5,474 bases of DNA from Rhodospirillales bacterium (GTDB lineage Bacteria > Pseudomonadota > Alphaproteobacteria > Micavibrionales > UBA2020), in the NCBI GenBank assembly GCA_023266795.1, contig JAHFPI010000130.1, positions 1 through 5,474 on the forward strand, written 5' to 3'. The position numbers and the translations under genes are program-made. Every line of letters starts with the position of its first letter. Positions within the stretch are counted from its first letter, which is position 1. This document shows, piece after piece, positions 5,221 to 5,474 of the stretch. Under the pieces are notes generated by a model. The model was not told the DNA's origin and ran no database searches. It saw only the letters and a list, made by a program, of their open reading frames with translations.

Positions 5221-5474
5221 ATGTTGCCGTCTCCCGCCGATCTGACTTACTTTGTCGAGATTGCCAATACGCTGAATGTGTCGAGGGCGGCGGAGCGGCT
5301 CGGCATCAGCCAGCCATCCCTGTCTCTGGCGATACGCAGGATGGAAAAATCTGTGGGCACGGGCCTGCTTATCAGGAGCAAGCGCGGCGTCAGCCTGACG
5401 CAGGCGGGGAAACAATTGCTGGCGCATGCAAGGCATCTGCTTCAGACGTGGGAGAATGTAAAAGCGGAAGCGCT
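5221..5474 (+). CDS. LysR-family transcriptional regulator, 5' part
   Basis: This is the N-terminal DNA-binding domain of a LysR-type regulator; the gene leaves the window after 84 codons, so the effector-binding domain is unseen. The winged helix-turn-helix is clear: DLTYFVEIANTLNVSRAAER (7-26), then LGISQPSLSLAIRRMEKSVG (27-46) with the recognition helix, then GLLIRSKRGVSLTQAG (48-63) as the wing. The start of the linker helix, LLAHARHLLQTWENV, follows. The ATG is preceded by TAGGT (5209-5213), a modest ribosome binding site 7 nt upstream, and no earlier start fits the family. The gene is divergent from the 101-residue hypothetical gene, the classical layout of a LysR regulator and its target. 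Which metabolite or stress it senses cannot be told from this part. Confidence 0.93.
   Translation, partial: MLPSPADLTYFVEIANTLNVSRAAERLGISQPSLSLAIRRMEKSVGTGLLIRSKRGVSLTQAGKQLLAHARHLLQTWENVKAEA

Overview
The window looks like a chromosomal segment of a Gram-negative bacterium, most likely an alphaproteobacterium or a relative. The evidence is a long-chain polyprenyl diphosphate synthase (ubiquinone side chain) transcribed divergently from a DUF2007 gene and an NPPY-type methyltransferase, a neighbourhood I associate with alphaproteobacteria. A proteobacterial-type MscL supports this. The dimeric (archaeal/eukaryal-type) glycyl-tRNA synthetase is less typical, because most alphaproteobacteria carry the tetrameric GlyQ/GlyS enzyme. 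Taxonomy is inferred from gene content only. The DNA is moderately GC-rich and densely coding. I see no rRNA or tRNA gene, CRISPR array or insertion sequence.

Layout. (1) Positions 2-964, plus strand: the 3' part of a glycyl-tRNA synthetase gene, followed after 6 bp by a GTG-started gene for a small chagasin-like (I42-type) protein with no visible signal peptide. (2) Positions 978-3757, minus strand: a tight five-gene cluster. In transcription order it holds a DUF2007 protein, a TrmN6/YfiC-like N6-adenine methyltransferase (joined by an ATGA overlap), the mechanosensitive channel MscL, a membrane-anchored conserved hypothetical protein, and a second membrane-anchored (AsmA/DUF748-like) protein. 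The last gene is interrupted by one in-frame TAA codon just after its membrane anchor. (3) Positions 3799-4818, plus strand: the polyprenyl diphosphate synthase. It is separated from the DUF2007 gene by only 41 bp, which must hold both divergent promoters; neither gene has a well-placed Shine-Dalgarno sequence. (4) Positions 4821-5126, minus strand: an unrecognised 101-residue protein that may have a ferredoxin-like fold. It is divergent from (5) a LysR-type regulator that starts at 5221 and runs off the window. The AT-rich 94-bp gap between them holds promoter-like and operator-like repeats.

How the genes relate. Most of the window is housekeeping: translation (GlyRS, a probable tRNA methyltransferase), quinone biosynthesis (prenyl synthase) and the cell envelope (MscL and two anchored proteins). 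The parts most worth a second look are the nonsense codon in the anchored protein, the apparently leaderless start of the prenyl synthase with the short divergent promoter region, the cytoplasmic chagasin-like protein joined to glyS, and the LysR/small-protein pair. I found no clear evidence of a new defence or mobile system.
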